DNA of 64,000 nucleotides, from contig CM051521.1 in assembly GCA_028015205.1 (NCBI GenBank), forward strand, positions 92,108,513 to 92,172,512, given 5' to 3'. The notes beneath the pieces were generated by a model. That model was not told the origin of the DNA. It saw only the letters and a program-made list of their open reading frames with translations, and did not search any database. Shown here in pieces: positions 41,470 through 56,800 of the stretch. Numbering within the stretch: the stretch's first letter is position 1; each line of letters opens with the position of its first letter. A program made the translations under genes and the position numbers. This stretch comes from Mytilisepta virgata. Taxonomy: Eukaryota; Mollusca; Bivalvia; Mytilida; Mytilidae.

Positions 41470-42050
41470 TGAATATCTTCCATGGCCGTAAGCCATCAGC
41501 AATAGAATAGAGAATGGGAATGGGGAATGTGTCAAAGAGACAACCCCTGGGGAATGTGTCAAAGAGACAACCCGACCAAAGAGCAGAAAACAGGTCAAGG
41601 CTACCAATGGTCTTCAACGCAGCGAGAAAATCCCGCACCCAGAGGCGAGCTTCAGCTGGCCCCTAAACGATAATGCATACTATTTCAGCAAAATGGACGG
41701 CACACTAAACTGTATAAAACATACAAATGAACCAAAATTAAAAAAAACACACAAGACTAACAAAGGCTAAAGGTTCACGACTTGGGACAGGCGCAAAAAT
41801 GCAGCGGTATTAAACATGTTTTGTGAGATATCAACCCTCCCCCCTATACCTCTATCCGATGTGGAATAAACAAACACACAGTGATACACACAGTAAAACT
41901 CAGTTCAAAAGATATCCGAGTTCGATGTAACTAAGTAAAATGACAATGATCAATATATATTAACTACTAGCAGTTACTGACATGCCAGCTCCAGACCTCA
42001 ATTAAACTGATCGAAAGATTATGTCTTTATCATGCTTGCACGCAAATATC
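41470..42050. repeat. Dispersed bivalve-type repeat
   Basis: Contains words I associate with a very abundant repeat in mussel sequences: AAAGAGACAACCCGACCAAA, GCGAGAAAATCCCGCACCC, CTTCAGCTGGCCCCTAAAC and GACTTGGGACAGGCGCAAAA. A 29-bp segment with GGGAATGTGTCAAAGAGAC is locally duplicated at about 41521-41572. No open frame is found. Recognition is from memory and not database-checked. Confidence 0.6.
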
Positions 42051-42985
42051 TGGTGTATCCAAAACTCAGCCAACACGACACTCCACGACCATACACTCTA
42101 TTAATCTTTCTACAAACATCGAATGAAAATTTCTTTTTATGGCAACATAAAATTACTGAACTTGGCAGTTTGTGTTACACTTCTGTGCTCAGTTTCCCTT
42201 CATTACTATTTTGAGCAACTTTTTGATATTTAATTCAACTTTGTCTCTGACTTTTCAGAGGAATTTTATGTTTGAGAGCATTATCAATTCTGTAATGAAA
42301 AAGCTGTAAGTTTGGAGCTTACAAATACCCCCTCAAAATGCTTATTAGATATTTGCAAAATGTAGACCTATAGTTTGTGAAAGAAGTATGTTTGCCACAG
42401 GTATAAGATTGATACCCACCTTACATCATGGTCATGCTGTACTTCAAGTATACTATCCTCTAGTTACGAAATACATGCATTTCTATATTAATCTAAAATT
42501 TAAATAAGCATCAATAAACAGAAAATGGCTGTGGCATAGGTAGGAAAGCAATACCAGCAACACACCATGGTTATGCTTCAAACTATATAAATTAGCTGTA
42601 CCATATATAGTTGCTCAGAAATTTTGTGAAAAATGTAAATAAAATCATGGCACAATATGGCAGTTTCCACAATTTGCATCTGAACTAGAGGAACTTCCAA
42701 TCTAGCCACTTTTACCCCCCTCATTCTTATGTTGTCTAGAAGTGAGGATGTAACAAAATACACATTTCAAAGAAAGAGAGACACGATTATGTCCAAAATT
42801 CTATATTGAAGCAAAACCTGTTAATACTGTTGTGAATTGAAGGTCGACCTGATTTATTACAAATGTACTCCCAATAACTGTTCACTTGCCATCAATCACT
42901 TTTCTTGTTAGTTCCTTGTATAAAATGACTAGATGTACCCACTGATGAGAATACTAACACTCACCAAGCTACATGATCACCCTTT
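42051..42985. other. Intergenic, no recognised gene
   Basis: No convincing coding region, RNA gene or repeat structure seen on either strand. Confidence 0.4.
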
Positions 42986-44500
42986 TGTATATATAGTTCT
43001 AAGAAATTGGCCTATGGTTTGACTTTACCAAACTTTGAGGTTTTGTAACATGGGCTGATAGACAAAGAAGAGTGGACACACTACATGTCTCACCTGAGTA
43101 TGCACATGGACACAGAATAATGATTATCTGATACCCGATATCAAGTCAAAGGAAAATGTGTTAAAAGAAATTGAGGTCAAGGTCAAAAGGCAGGTGTCAT
43201 ACCGACATGTATCCACTAAGAACTATCTATTGACCAAATATGGTGGGTCTAGGTATTAAAGTTGCTGAGAAATGGACCTAATCTCGGAAATGTGACAGTC
43301 ACTTAAGCATGCAATTGAAGTCAAAGTCCAGAGACAGGTGTCAGACTTGCATGTACCTACTAAGAACTATCTATAGACCAAACACGGATGGGTCTAGCTA
43401 TTACAGTTGCTGAAAAAAGGACTTAAGAAATTTGGATGAAAGTCAATCAGCCATGAAACTGAGGTCAAGGTCCAGAGACAAGTGTCAGACTGGCATGTAC
43501 TTACCAAGAACTGTCAATAGACCAAATACAGTGGGTCTAGGTATTAGTTTCTGAGAAATGGACTTAACCACGAAAAAGTGACAAAGTCCCTCAAGCATGA
43601 AATTGTGGTCAAGGTCAAAAGGCATGTGTCAGAGTGACATGTACCCACCAAGAACTATCTATTGATCAAATACGGTGGGTCTAGATATTACAGTTTCCGA
43701 GAAATGGATTTAACCACAAAAAGTGACAAAGTCACTCAAGCATGAAATTGAGGTAAAGGTCCCAAGTCAGGTGTCAGACTGGCATGTACCCACCAAGTAC
43801 TATCTATAGACCAAATATGGTTGGCCTAGTTATTACAGTTTCTGAGACATGGACTTAACCACGAATAAGTGACAAAGTCACTCAAGCATGAAATTGTGGT
43901 CAAGGTCAAAAGGCAGGTGTCAGACTGACATGTACCCAACAAGAACTATCTATTGATCAAATACGGTGGGTCTAGGTATTACAGTTTCTGAGAAATGGAT
44001 TTAACCACAAAAAGTGAAAAAGTCACTTGAGCATGAAATTGAGGTAAAGGTCCCAAGCCAGGTGTCAGACTGGCATGTACCCATTAAGAACTATCTATAG
44101 ACCAAATATGATTGGCCTAGGTATTACAGTTGCTGAGAAATGGATTTAACCACGAAACTTGGATGCAGATTTTAAATTCATGTTTATGAAGTCAGTGAAC
44201 CATAAAAATGAGGTCAGGGTCACAAGACAATTATACTGTGGCAAACCTTATACGATAAGCTACCTTGTGGACCATAAATCTTAATTTTAGGTATTACATG
44301 TGCAAAGTTATTAAAGTTTTAAAAAAGTTTACGCTGCCGTCGCCACCGCCACTGGAAAGTAATACCTTTATTTCGCCTCTGCGACTTTTTGTTGCAGGCG
44401 AGACAATAAAACTATATAGGTATAGTTCTAAGAAATTGGCCTTTGGTCTGAATTTACCAACTTTGAGGTTTTGTAACATGGGCTGATAGACGAATAAAAT
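42986..44500. repeat. Tandem array of about eight 146-bp units, bracketed by an about 80-bp direct repeat
   Basis: Units recur at about 144-148 bp with GAGGTCAAGGTC (near 43172, 43318, 43462, 43607, 43751, 43896, 44042, 44211), CAGACTGACATGTACC and AAGAACTATCTAT. The block is bracketed by near-identical segments TAGTTCTAAGAAATTGGCCT ... CATGGGCTGATAGAC at about 42996-43063 and 44422-44493. A GC-rich TGCCGTCGCCACCGCC stretch lies at about 44334-44350. It is non-coding. Confidence 0.8.
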
Positions 44501-44586
44501 CATATACCCTTACCGATACTGAAGTGAGAATTATATCATTGGCAGTAAGTAAAATGGTACACTTGGATTTATGATTTTGTACATGT

Positions 44587-44592
44587 TTTATT
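44587..44592 (-). terminator. Probable polyadenylation signal of the Aquarius gene
   Basis: AATAAA on the minus strand, about 240 nt past the stop codon at 44833. It lies outside the 146-bp array. Confidence 0.45.
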
Positions 44593-44832
44593 TAAAATTA
44601 CATGTCAATAAGTGATGTGTTTTGTTTGGTATGGCAAAAAATGCAGGATCTTTCTTTCAATGTTAATTGCAGTTATCATATTCAACTATAAGATGTAATT
44701 CACCTTACTGTTATCATACCACTTTATCTTCACATTAAAATCTTTTACACTTTTGTCATTTATGTGTATTTGGTAATACATTTCCTTTTAAATTTTTTTT
44801 TACATGAGATCCAGATATTTTCATTTGGAATT

Positions 44833-47800
44833 TCACTTTCTTCTCTGCCTTGGTGGTCCCTTTAATTCCTGAGGCTAAAGAAACAGAAAAGAAAAAACAA
44901 ACTTTTAACTAGGCACTGACAGTTCTAACAGGGACTGATGTATCAAATAGATTTCATAAAGATAATAAAAAACGTTCTATGTAGATAGGGTGAAAGTGAT
45001 TGCATTTCTTATATCAAACATGTAAAATACTGTTTATTCACCTATTTTCGGAGTAAAACTGATGAGCTTGGTGTTTGGTATGTCAGCACATAAACTAATT
45101 TTACCCACAATGTCGAGAGTTTTGTCCCCGTATAGCTGTATGTCTTGATTAAGTTGAAATTATTGATTGAGTGGTATTTTATTCTTTTTTACACCATTGC
45201 AGCTATATTGTGAACTGAATTAATTAGGATTCTGACATATTTTGTTGTGAAAAGTTGCTTCAATCTAATTTCTTAACAGTTCTGGCTTTTAGTAAATCTC
45301 CAAAGTTGCAAATTTGGAGTCTAGGATTTTTTCTAATTTGACCTGGATTTCCAAGCTATCACTTCTTGATATGTTTTATCACTGCCTGATGTATAAAAAT
45401 GAAAGAAACTAGCACATAAATTCTGTAAGTTTCAGCCAAAATTGATATATGTCCTGTATCTACTTACTGTAAAATCTTGATGTTTCATCATCATATTGAT
45501 TCTTTGGTTGTAGAAATCATAAACAAACTGTGCCATCTGAGGCATATCATCAATCACCATAACTGGTTCATCTAAAGGACTGCCAACCTAAATATAAAGG
45601 TCAGGTATATAAAACCTGTTGCAAAGTTAACTTTACCACTGTGTATTATTTATTTCAATCAACAAAACTGAGTTCATCATGACAATGAATGATAAAAACA
45701 TAATTGTATAATCCAATATTTCTGTTGAATGCAAGCATAATAAGATGAACTGACTATATATCTAATTAAATATGTGGCATTGAATATGATGCATACACAC
45801 TATTAGGCTAATTGTTTGGATGAAAGTCAATCCACAAGTTTAAACAGTCATCAACTATTTCTATTTGTTGGGTATAAACAGTTTTCAGTTTAGACAGAGA
45901 ACTGACTCCCACTTTAAATGGTTAGGGTTTTAATTTGAAATGGCAGCTATATCTTATCATCCATTTTCAGTCAAGTCTTATTGGAAACCAACCCCGTTTA
46001 TATTCTTTTGGTAAACATAACATATTCAATATGAAATGATGGTCGAAATATGGAAGAAACAAATAACATACCTTCCTACTAGGTGGATATGATTCTGTGG
46101 GTACTATATGTAACTGTAAAGGTCGAGACATTAGCTGAAAGTATAAACTCAGATTATTAGTTACATTTAATTTGTTCTCCTAATATATATATAGGAGCAT
46201 CTAGTCAAAAGGGGAGATAACTTGAAATGTTCAACATAAAAAAAACTCGACCCCTACTGAAAATGCCCACATCTGTAAATAGCTACCATATCTAATATAA
46301 CCAACCAAAAATTCATTTTTAAATATATATATTTTCTTTTTCTTCTTAAAGAAAATTTACCAATGTAAATGCAATGAATGTAAAACAACATACCTGGTTG
46401 AATGCTGGTGTAAGTTCAAAACAATTGCAAAACAATGAAACTCTGGCAAAGACGTACAATCCTAACCTGGCTCTTGACATGGCTACAATAAGACGTCTTA
46501 CATCCCTATATAAAGAAACATATGTATAAACTTTAACTAAAGTAATTATCTTTCTATCCATAATGAAAATCCTAATATAGAGTAAAAAATCATCCCTTTT
46601 CATATTATTTTAGGGTGACAAATAATCAGGCAAAGGACAAGCACTTTTACTGCCGTTCTTCATCTTAACATTGCAGTTAGGCCTTTAACACAAAGAAAAT
46701 CTTCTAACACTAGTCTGAGATGAATTCTTTGCTAAATCACATCAAATCTATATACCTCAAGCTTATATTTACCATTATAATCTTCCTATCAGATAAACTT
46801 TGAACTGAGACCAATAAAAACTGTCTAATCCAACCAAACTATAATGGACGATAAGACTATAAATTTTAATAGTACTTAAGGCCAGCCTTATAAACTGCCT
46901 CTCATTTAATTAATGAAACACAGATTTAATAACTGTGAAATGTCTAAAATTTAACAATATAATCCTCTTGAAATTTACAAATTTAGACCCAATCTTTCTG
47001 ATTTCTATACCTGAGATGACCAACTGTTTTCGTTCTGACAAGAGATAACAGGATATAATCATTCTGTTGACCTTGATATCTGTCTACTGTGGTTATCTGA
47101 AAAAATATCTCGAGATATGAGGTTATCAGAATATATGCGCTCTACATCAAAATTAATTACACAGATTTATGAAAATCTCGAGAATGAAATTGAATTATGA
47201 AACACTACTTTTTTTTTTAAATCCAGTTCTATTATATATTTTAGAAAGAAATATTAAAGAACATATACATTCATAAAAGATAGTTATAGCACCTAAAATA
47301 TTTTCCAATATTTTAAATTTAAATTAAACTGTATTCTTGATACTCAAAATCTATCTTAATAACAAATCTAAAATATATTTACACTGATATCTCAAAACTC
47401 TTGCTATCTCAAATAAATTTTGAACCTTTAAATATGAGAATACAAAAAAAACAAGAGCTAACTGCATAAAATATAAAATACTTGTATACTGAAAATACAT
47501 ACAGGGTGCCTAAAATTTTTCCCAATATTATATACACTTACTTTATGAGGAAAACCAATGAATGGATTAGTCCCACATCTCTGTTTACAAACATCTCGTA
47601 TCAAATGTTTTTGTCCGTTGTATGTCGTCAAGATAGAAATCTTTTCTGCCGGATATCCCAGCATTCTCATGTACATAAATGTTGCTATCACATATTCTGC
47701 TTCTGCTAGATTCTGATAGAAGTATGGATTAGGTTCCGATTCACCAACACCATTAAAGTTCTGCACATCAATTAACTGGAAGTCATGTACAAATCCAGGG

Positions 47801-50800
47801 TTAGATAATCTGTACTCCTCATTGATCATAACATGGGGTAAGTTTCCTAACTTCTTGTATCTCCAGTTATACAGATTTGCTATGCTGAAAGTAAGCAGCA
47901 ATATTTAACTATTAGAACATGGTTAAATATTTTTCTATTAAATATCATTTATTTCTGTCTGCTTATTAGTTTTGAAACCCCACTCCCCTAACTTGATAAC
48001 AGATCTGGTAGAATTTAAAATGTATACCTTCCCCTTGCTCTTCCTTGGGCATCCAGTTCAATGGTAGGTACACACAGTCTAACTAATCTGGTAAACAATG
48101 ACTGCTCCATATTAGAGAATTTCTGGAAAGCCATGTTTTTGATGACAGGAGGTAACTGATGATGATCTCCAATCATTATCCATCTCTTTAATCGGTTTAT
48201 ATTATCCTCTGGATTCTGTAAATCAACATTATAAATGGATATATTGAAATTTGAAAATGTAAGTCCATGTAAATTTATTTAAATTAATGAAAGAAGATCA
48301 AAATATGTAAACAAAATACATATATTATTACTTTTTATAATGTCACCTAAGGAAAGGAATAAACAGCATAATTTAAATATCACTACAATAGCAAAATCAT
48401 GAAACATATCAGCAATTCATGTTTAAAATGAACTTTTAATGATAAATGTAACAACTATTTCAAAGAGCTCAATTCTTCCATCCTACAGAATATTTGATTT
48501 ACTGCACCAAGAATACTTTACCTGCAGAAGAAGTGGAATAAACGTTTCAATTTCTAAGATCTGAGCAGCTTCCTCCATCAATATGTTGTCAAACTGTAAC
48601 AGAAAAATATGAGATTTATAATAAAGAGAAATTAATCAAAAGTTCCAAATTTCTGGATTTTTTTAATTAATATTTATACAAGTAACTATGTAAATTTTGG
48701 TAGCACTTTTTTGGTTAGTTTGTCTTCAGACATATTTATAAAACTTGAATAATAAGTTAAAATATGTTTTACTGCCTTAAATTGCTAGATTCTCTGAGTT
48801 TCAAGGAGGATATTCCCCATAAATGGCTTGGGACTTTAGGTGCCAATCATTTTGCACACTCCCTTGGAACCTTGCCAAGTGTCAGTATGGATTCATTATA
48901 TTTAAAAATTTGTTGTGGTTTTTGTGAGTAAAGTAAAAACAATGAATTTAAGTATACATGTATTTCATTATGTGTTATCAAAATAAAATTATAAGACCAT
49001 TATTTTCTCTATCCAGAAATCAACAATTTTCACTAAATCAAGAAAACTGATATCTGGGAAAATGAATGAATCATCAGAATGTTTGCATTCATACCTTAAA
49101 TCCTACAGCTACAAGATCCCTTCTTTTCAGAGCAGCATGTGTACAAGTCATGGCTATAATCTTAGCTTCTTTAATAAGAAGATACTCTGCTCTGTCTGTA
49201 CCACTCCTTAATAGTTCAAAGGCTCTAAATTCCTGAGAAAAATTACATGAACTAATTGTAAGATTTTATGGATAAAACTTGAAAATATGGAAGTAAGCTT
49301 TGCTGTATATTCAAATTATATCTGGTGGGTATATAATATGAAAACAAGACAAATTTCAGAAAAGATTTGACAATGTTTTTGAAAGTTTTGTACCAAAGGA
49401 GTGAGAACCTACCTCTAGCTGTGTGAATATCTTTTTTATATGTCTGAAACAACCCTCTGCTATATCTAAATCCTCCTCATATGTTTGACCTTTGAATAAA
49501 GGCTGTGGTGCATTTTCAAAGAATTTGTTAAATGGAAATAATTCTTTCATTTTCTGTAATTTGTCACACTCCTGAAATTACAATATTAAAAAAAAAATTT
49601 ATCATCAAATGTTCACAGAATGATATTCATCAATGCAATTAAAAGATAATTTTTACACTATTTTTTTTTCTCAGACAAACATTTTGAAATAACTAATGGG
49701 AGAAATTGCCTACATTTAAATAAAAGAAGTTTGCTTAATTTCTGAAAAAGTAAAAAAAAAAAAATTTAATGCCACTGTTATAATAAATCCTTTAAAGACT
49801 GAAGACAATACAGAATGTACTTTAAATCTTTATTTCTTAAGCAAAAAATAAATGACAAACCTTTACTTGTCTTAGTTTGCTGAGGAATTCTTCCCATCTT
49901 GCTAAAACCTGAAATTATGCAAGATTTCTAGATCACAATATAATTTTTACAAATAAAAACAACCACAAAATCAAAGATATATTGTTTATATATGTATCAT
50001 CAGGATAATATCAAAATATCTATAAAATAAATGTAAACCATACTACATGTAACCAACTAGAACTCTGTAGTAAATGGGTTCTTTTTTCCAAAATGCATGA
50101 TTTTATTGGGCAATAACACTCATTTCTGAAAACGTTTTTTAACCCTATTGTTTGATAACAAAAATAAAAAAATTATCATTTTAAACCTTTCAAAAAGAAT
50201 AGGGATGCATATATGACACATTGGAGGAAAAGAATGTTTCACAAAGAAAAGAAAACATTTGCCCACAAGTTGCATTGGTATCAATATGCATAAATCAACT
50301 ATTATCATGTCTATCATCACAAAAACAATACATTGAAAAAATGTAACATAAAAAACCTTTTTTCATCATCCTTCTCACGTTGTGAAATATTTAGGACATA
50401 CCTGATACAGGTAGAAATACCCAGCTGTTTCACAAGTTAATGACATGTCCCCTTGTACATTCAGACTAGACTGTAACCTCCCAACTTCTTCCAGTAATTC
50501 TATTCTCTGTGCCAGCACATAATTTACTCTTCCATATCTGCAATGATAAATCATAATTGTGTATAAAAACCTCTTGTTGTAAACAGTGGTTATTTAAAAT
50601 AAAATTTTCCCATTTTTGAAATATTCATGAATGTATGAACATCCCATTTTTCCTTTCAATTACAAATGATCGTTCATAAAATATTTAACATTGGACTTTA
50701 CATAAACAAAACATCAATAAATTATATGAACAAGCAACCACTTTACAGATACATGTAAACCATATACTTAATAAAACAGTATTAATGTCACTATTATAGC

Positions 50801-53800
50801 CTGCAAATGTCAACAACATAAATATCTTAATCTGAAGTCAGCCAATTCTTGTCTTATTCCTTATGCTTAATACATGTACTATATTTGTTCACTAGATCTG
50901 GATTAAGTAAGAAATTATTTGTATTGTTGCACTGAAAGGAAGTATTTAAAGCAAACCTGCTGAAATCTTTTTCTGTTTCCAGTGCTTCCTCACCGTGACC
51001 TAGACGTAACAAATGTCTCTCATCAATGTCTAATGCCATAATCTTCTCAAACAGTTGATTTAATGCCTAAAAATTTAAACATACAATTTACTGAATAATG
51101 AATGAACTAAAAAATAAATTGATGTAAAAACAGCTTGGAAATCAATTTTGCATACAATGAAGCTAATGCTTTCATTAAGAACAATAATATTAATAATTTG
51201 TACTTAATATGATGCAAAGGAGCAACATTAAACTCGGCTTTCATTCAATATGGTTTCCACCTTGCTCCATAAATTTCATATTAAACACATAACATTGGTA
51301 TTATTCTGTTAAGGAAATCACTTCTATAAAATTTTCTTGGGAGATAGATTAGCCAAGAAAGTAGCATAGCCATTTCCAAGGAAAAAGTGCAAGATAAATT
51401 GTAACATGTAACATATCTTATGAAAAACTGCAGGAAATTTATTATAGTAACTGCAGGAATAAAGATGTTTTGGTACAGTGCTAGTTTTGTTGTATTGTTG
51501 CCAGTCATGAGAAAAATGCCTATATCGATTAAATTTTGTCCCCAGTTAATAATCAATCAACTATATATGATTGCTATTAACTAAAATTGTTTAGTATTGG
51601 AACAAAATAATATTTCCTTATTTTTTATCTACAAACCTGATTAGAATGCGTAACAATCAATGTCCTCTGGTCTGGAAAGTTGTGATATATGTTAGATATG
51701 ATCTGTACGGCTACATCAGTCTTTCCTGTCCCTGGGGGTCCTACTATTATAGTCAGACCTGGCTGCATACCAGAATAAATAGCTTCTGTCTGTGTGGGGG
51801 TGAATGGTACACTGTTCCTAAAATAAACAAATAATAATGTTAGTTTGTTTATTCCTAAAGCATATAATGGAAGATAAGACTATAAATTTTAATACACCTT
51901 AATAAAATTTGTTTCAAGACCTAATACATTTGTTTTATTTTTCTTAAAAGCAGTGTATTAATTAAAGTCCTATATTGAAATGTACTAGAAAAATAAGTAG
52001 TAAGTTTGGATGAAAGAACGAAATGAAATGAAATTCATTCAAGTAAATATTGTGCATATATGTCACTTACTTTTTAGGCTGACAATATGGATAAGGCCCT
52101 CTGTTTGGTATTACATATGGTTCCACTAAAATTTGTCTGGTCAGCTGTTGTTCAGATTCACCTTCCTTCCTTTTGTTATTCTCTGGATCTGTATTTTTTA
52201 CTGTTAACCTAAATAAAAGAAATGTGATGCATCTCACAATTATAATACAAGTGCATCTAATCAAATTTGTTAACTCTTGCAACTGTTTAAATATGCAGTC
52301 TTACTATTGATACGAAGGGTAAATTGTTCTAAAATGTTCTTTGCTGTCAATAATGGCATTAAAATATACCATGTATTGAAACCAAAATATTTTGTCTCCT
52401 ATACTTTTTATACACAAAATATAATAGTGAATGTATCATTTGAACTAAAATAAAATGGATATCTTTAACATCTTTTTAAGTCAATTCAAACAGATGTTTT
52501 CTTTTTTTCTTTAGGTTATCATTATATACTGTTTTTAAACAATGATGAAATGTCTCAGATTTTCAATAATGTGTCCATTTCACTGATTTTTTGCTTATAT
52601 TATGATGTGCAATCTCCTTGAAAGTGTGAAAGTCTTGTTGCCAAACATTTGCATCATATTTCCATTTAGGAAATATCTTATCATTATTTAAAATATAAAA
52701 TATTGTACTAACGCTACATATTTTTCCTATAGAAATCAGTTTCAGATATATATGCGGGACACAGAGTAGGTGTTACAGAGACCAAAGTTACACTGTCTAT
52801 GGTGAATACTTCACAATTTTTCATTTTAAACATCAACTCTTAATTATCATTCTAAACTATCCAAGGCTTAAAACTGAAAAGTTATTAACAAAGTTACCTG
52901 AATGGTGGTACATGTTTGCTGACATCATCAGTGGTCACTTCTATTGGACAATTAGGAAAACTAGCTCTTAAATGATCCATTGATAGAAATGTGTCATTCC
53001 AATCTAAATTCTCTATTTGATTGTTTAATCTGAAAAATAAATTATTCAATATTTCATTATTAGCAAATTTGAAAATCAATGTAAAAGCCCTTTTAAATTT
53101 TATACACGAAGAGATAAGGAGGTCAATCTGGACGTAAATTAAGTCAGGAGATATTAATTCAACCACAAATTATAGCCAAGTCTAATTTCAATTACAAGAA
53201 AATTTTGATAATCAAAGAAATATTATTTTGAAATGGGTGAACAGATAGATGCATACTGATGCATCAGGACAGCAATGCCTTAGACAGATGGTAATAAGGG
53301 ATCGAAATTATTTCATCTGTTGTATAAATCCAGTATTGAATTTAAAAAAAAAGAGAGATTTCAAATAATTTATCAGGTAGCCTTTTTTTTCACTTTGCAC
53401 ATACAACTTACTTTAAATAATGAGCAGCATCTGGTTCCCCATACCCCAGAATTAAATCATGTAACCAGTCAGGTACAACAAAATGTGTATTCATCAGATC
53501 TCGCAGTGTTTCCAGTACTGCTTTAAAATTATTCTCCTTGGGTTTCCTTCTCATTATTACATTAAATGTTTCATAAACATCCTGAAATAAAACAAGAGTA
53601 ATAATTCAATAGAAGTGATTGTCTTGTCCTTCTTCAATCAATCCATCTATCACACTTTGACTTTATCTCCTAATTTTTCCATTTTAACAATAGTTTTTAA
53701 TGTCATTGTTACCACTGTTTGTAGATACAATAAAGTGATTATAAAATTTTTGTTATGTGGTTTTGTGTAAGATCCAAAAAAGCCAAACTAACAGGTTAAA

Positions 53801-56800
53801 ATAACTCAAACTTCAATTTCAAATTTTGTTTTTCTAGGTGCTTACAATTGGTAAATATGCAATAATGTGTCATAATTTTGACTTTTTGGCAATGGGTCAA
53901 TTGAGGCAATCAGTTGGGTCACATTTTTTATTTCTGTTACAATTTTTCATTTTTGGTAATCATCAAAAGTTTTGAATCTAATTTTATGTGTTGAATTAAC
54001 TGTAGATGAAAATCTTCAAAAAATTCAGACCAATAATAATAAAATTAATGAAAGAAATGGATGCTGTATCAAAACATTCATCTAGTTAAGTCTGTTACCC
54101 ATTCTCACACCAATGAATTCAACCAAAATAGACTGCCCTAGAGTGGAAAATTATTTACCTGTCAAATTGAACAAAAATCACATTTAAAACTGAGCAAAAA
54201 TTTTAAAAGATCAAACAAAAACATTTTCAAAGTGATATTTTTCACATCATACCTCTTTACCAATAACAGTACCAGACATATCCTGTTGATACTGATTAGG
54301 ATCTAACCATAATCTAAATGTTCTAGTATCTCCTGGCAAATCTGGTTTGGGTTCTGGTCCTGTATTGTAAAATGTATAAGTTTGAAAGATGGCAACAGAA
54401 TTAATGAAAATAAAAGTAATGTGTAGTGGGTGATGTTTTGAAAAAAGAATAGCAGTTCTGTCTAGTCCATAATGTTTTTTACATGAAAAAATACCATTTG
54501 TAATTAATTACCGATTTTCCTTGAAACTTTTACGAAATACTTATATATATCACTTAAAATACCCAGTGTAGTTGAAATGCAAATCCAAATATTTCTTCAA
54601 ATATTTTCAGTAATTCTCGGTCTTACCTTCCTCAATAACTTTTCCTTCCTCATCTAACATGCCCTCTATCTCACATCCTCTGACGTAGGTCAAACCTACT
54701 TGTGGTATGAAGGGTTCATTATGAACATACTTATGATTTATGGGAACAGTTGGTCGAAGTGTTATCAGAAAAGCAACATCATGTTTCCTTAATCCTGCAA
54801 CAGATATTTAGAAAAAGTCTCACTATACACAAGACAACATAGTAAAAGGCACAATAATGAGATAATGTTGAACTTACTGCTTAGATACTGATAAAGAAAA
54901 AATTGTGAAATCATCTAAGATTATCACATAAACATGTTTTATTAAACATTTCCAAGACTTGATAACTTAATTCAAAATATCAAAAGATTTTTTTTAAAAT
55001 AGACATTCTGCAGCAGCGTATTTTTAGTATGGATAATACATGTACTGAAATTTACATTCCCACATTGTAGTTTTGAGACATACCCTCCCATTCTGCTTTG
55101 ATATCTTGTCTGACACTAAGGTTAACAGTGACGTCTGCTCGTACTTGGGATGGATGATTCTCACCAACCAGTGGCTTTGATACCTAAATATCAATGATAT
55201 AAATAAAGTTTGTTTATAGGGTTTATCTCAAATACAAGATATATTTGGATATATCGTGGCATCCATGTTTCATTTGTTGAGTAAGCTGGAGTAATACAGA
55301 GAATCACCATTTTTGGCATAAAAACTGGCAATTATGACTGGTAATCATACTGTATTGGTTTTTATAGTATGTTTGATACACCAGTGTGTCAGGATATATA
55401 AGGGGGAGGTTTGGGTGCCCATTAAACCAGTTCAACACCATCACTGTTCAGTGTCTGTACCAATTCAGACTATCCCACTCTCTGTTATGTTCATGTTTGT
55501 GTTTTGTACTCTTTTATGTTCCTGTTTGTCCTGTGTTTTGTCAGTTGGGTTGTTTTGATTGATTGGTATGTCATTGTTGACCTTTCCTTTTGTCCATTTT
55601 GTTGTTTATGAGTTGCATCCAAGCTCACAACCTCAGTTTAGACTAGCTAGTGTCTAGTAGTAATAACAAACACCTTAAACATATTTTGCTGACACACAGA
55701 AAACAAGAATTTTATAATCACTGTATTTACGTATTTCATATTGTGTTATTACTGTAAAACAACAAAACTACAAATTCAGTATCTTCAAAACAATATTTTT
55801 TTTTGTTAAATGATATAAATCAATATACACAAATAAACTGACGTGAATCTGCAGTATTTCACCACAATGTATACCTACCACTGGTACTCTTTAATTATAT
55901 ATATGTATGTGCTGAAATCTTCAAAATAACTTAATGGTCATCTTATAATCCTCCATTGAAATCTTTAACTTATATTACTGATTAAAATACCTCAACAACG
56001 TTAAACTCTGCTATAGGTTGTGCCATTCTGGCCCAGCCACCAAACAAACAGTTTCCATCCTCTGATTTCCTATAAAATATATTATTAGCATTGTTCATTT
56101 GCTTCTTTGTTTCCACCAAACAACTCAAAATAACAACAAATAAGTAACAGCAATTTCAGTATTTCACTGAATACATATTCAATTTTAATGTGTTACATGA
56201 TCATAATATTTATTATCCACATATATCCTTACAAAAATTGATACCCTTGATTTAGATATCATAAACAATTTCTGTATTTTCTCTCTGTTAAACTACACAT
56301 AATAAACACTTACCATGGTTTCATATGAGATATGGCATCTTCAATATCTTGTCTTATTTCATCTGAAATTTAAAATTATAAGTTTCATAACAATTTTTAA
56401 ATGAATATTTTGGATTTAAAATATAGTTGACTCTTGTTATCTCAAACTCGCTTGAGTCGAATTTTCAGATGAGTTGAATCTTTTATGAGGTCCCAAATGT
56501 TTACAGTGCGAATATATGTATTTTGACTCCTGTTTAGGCAAATTTGCAAGAGTGGAATTTTCTTCTATCTCAAACTAAATTTGAGATTCGGAGTAGACTG
56601 ATTTTTTTTACTGAAAATGCACATTGGTTTGTAAAAACAATTCACTTTGAGTAGATTAATAAGTGTCAATTTACATGTATCTACAAAGATGTTTAATCAA
56701 CAAGTTAACAAATTTAATGATTTATTTGTCATCTTGCTCTTGATGCATACACAGTGTGGAATTTCAAATCTTTCTCTACTGTTTTAATCAATTTTTCTTC

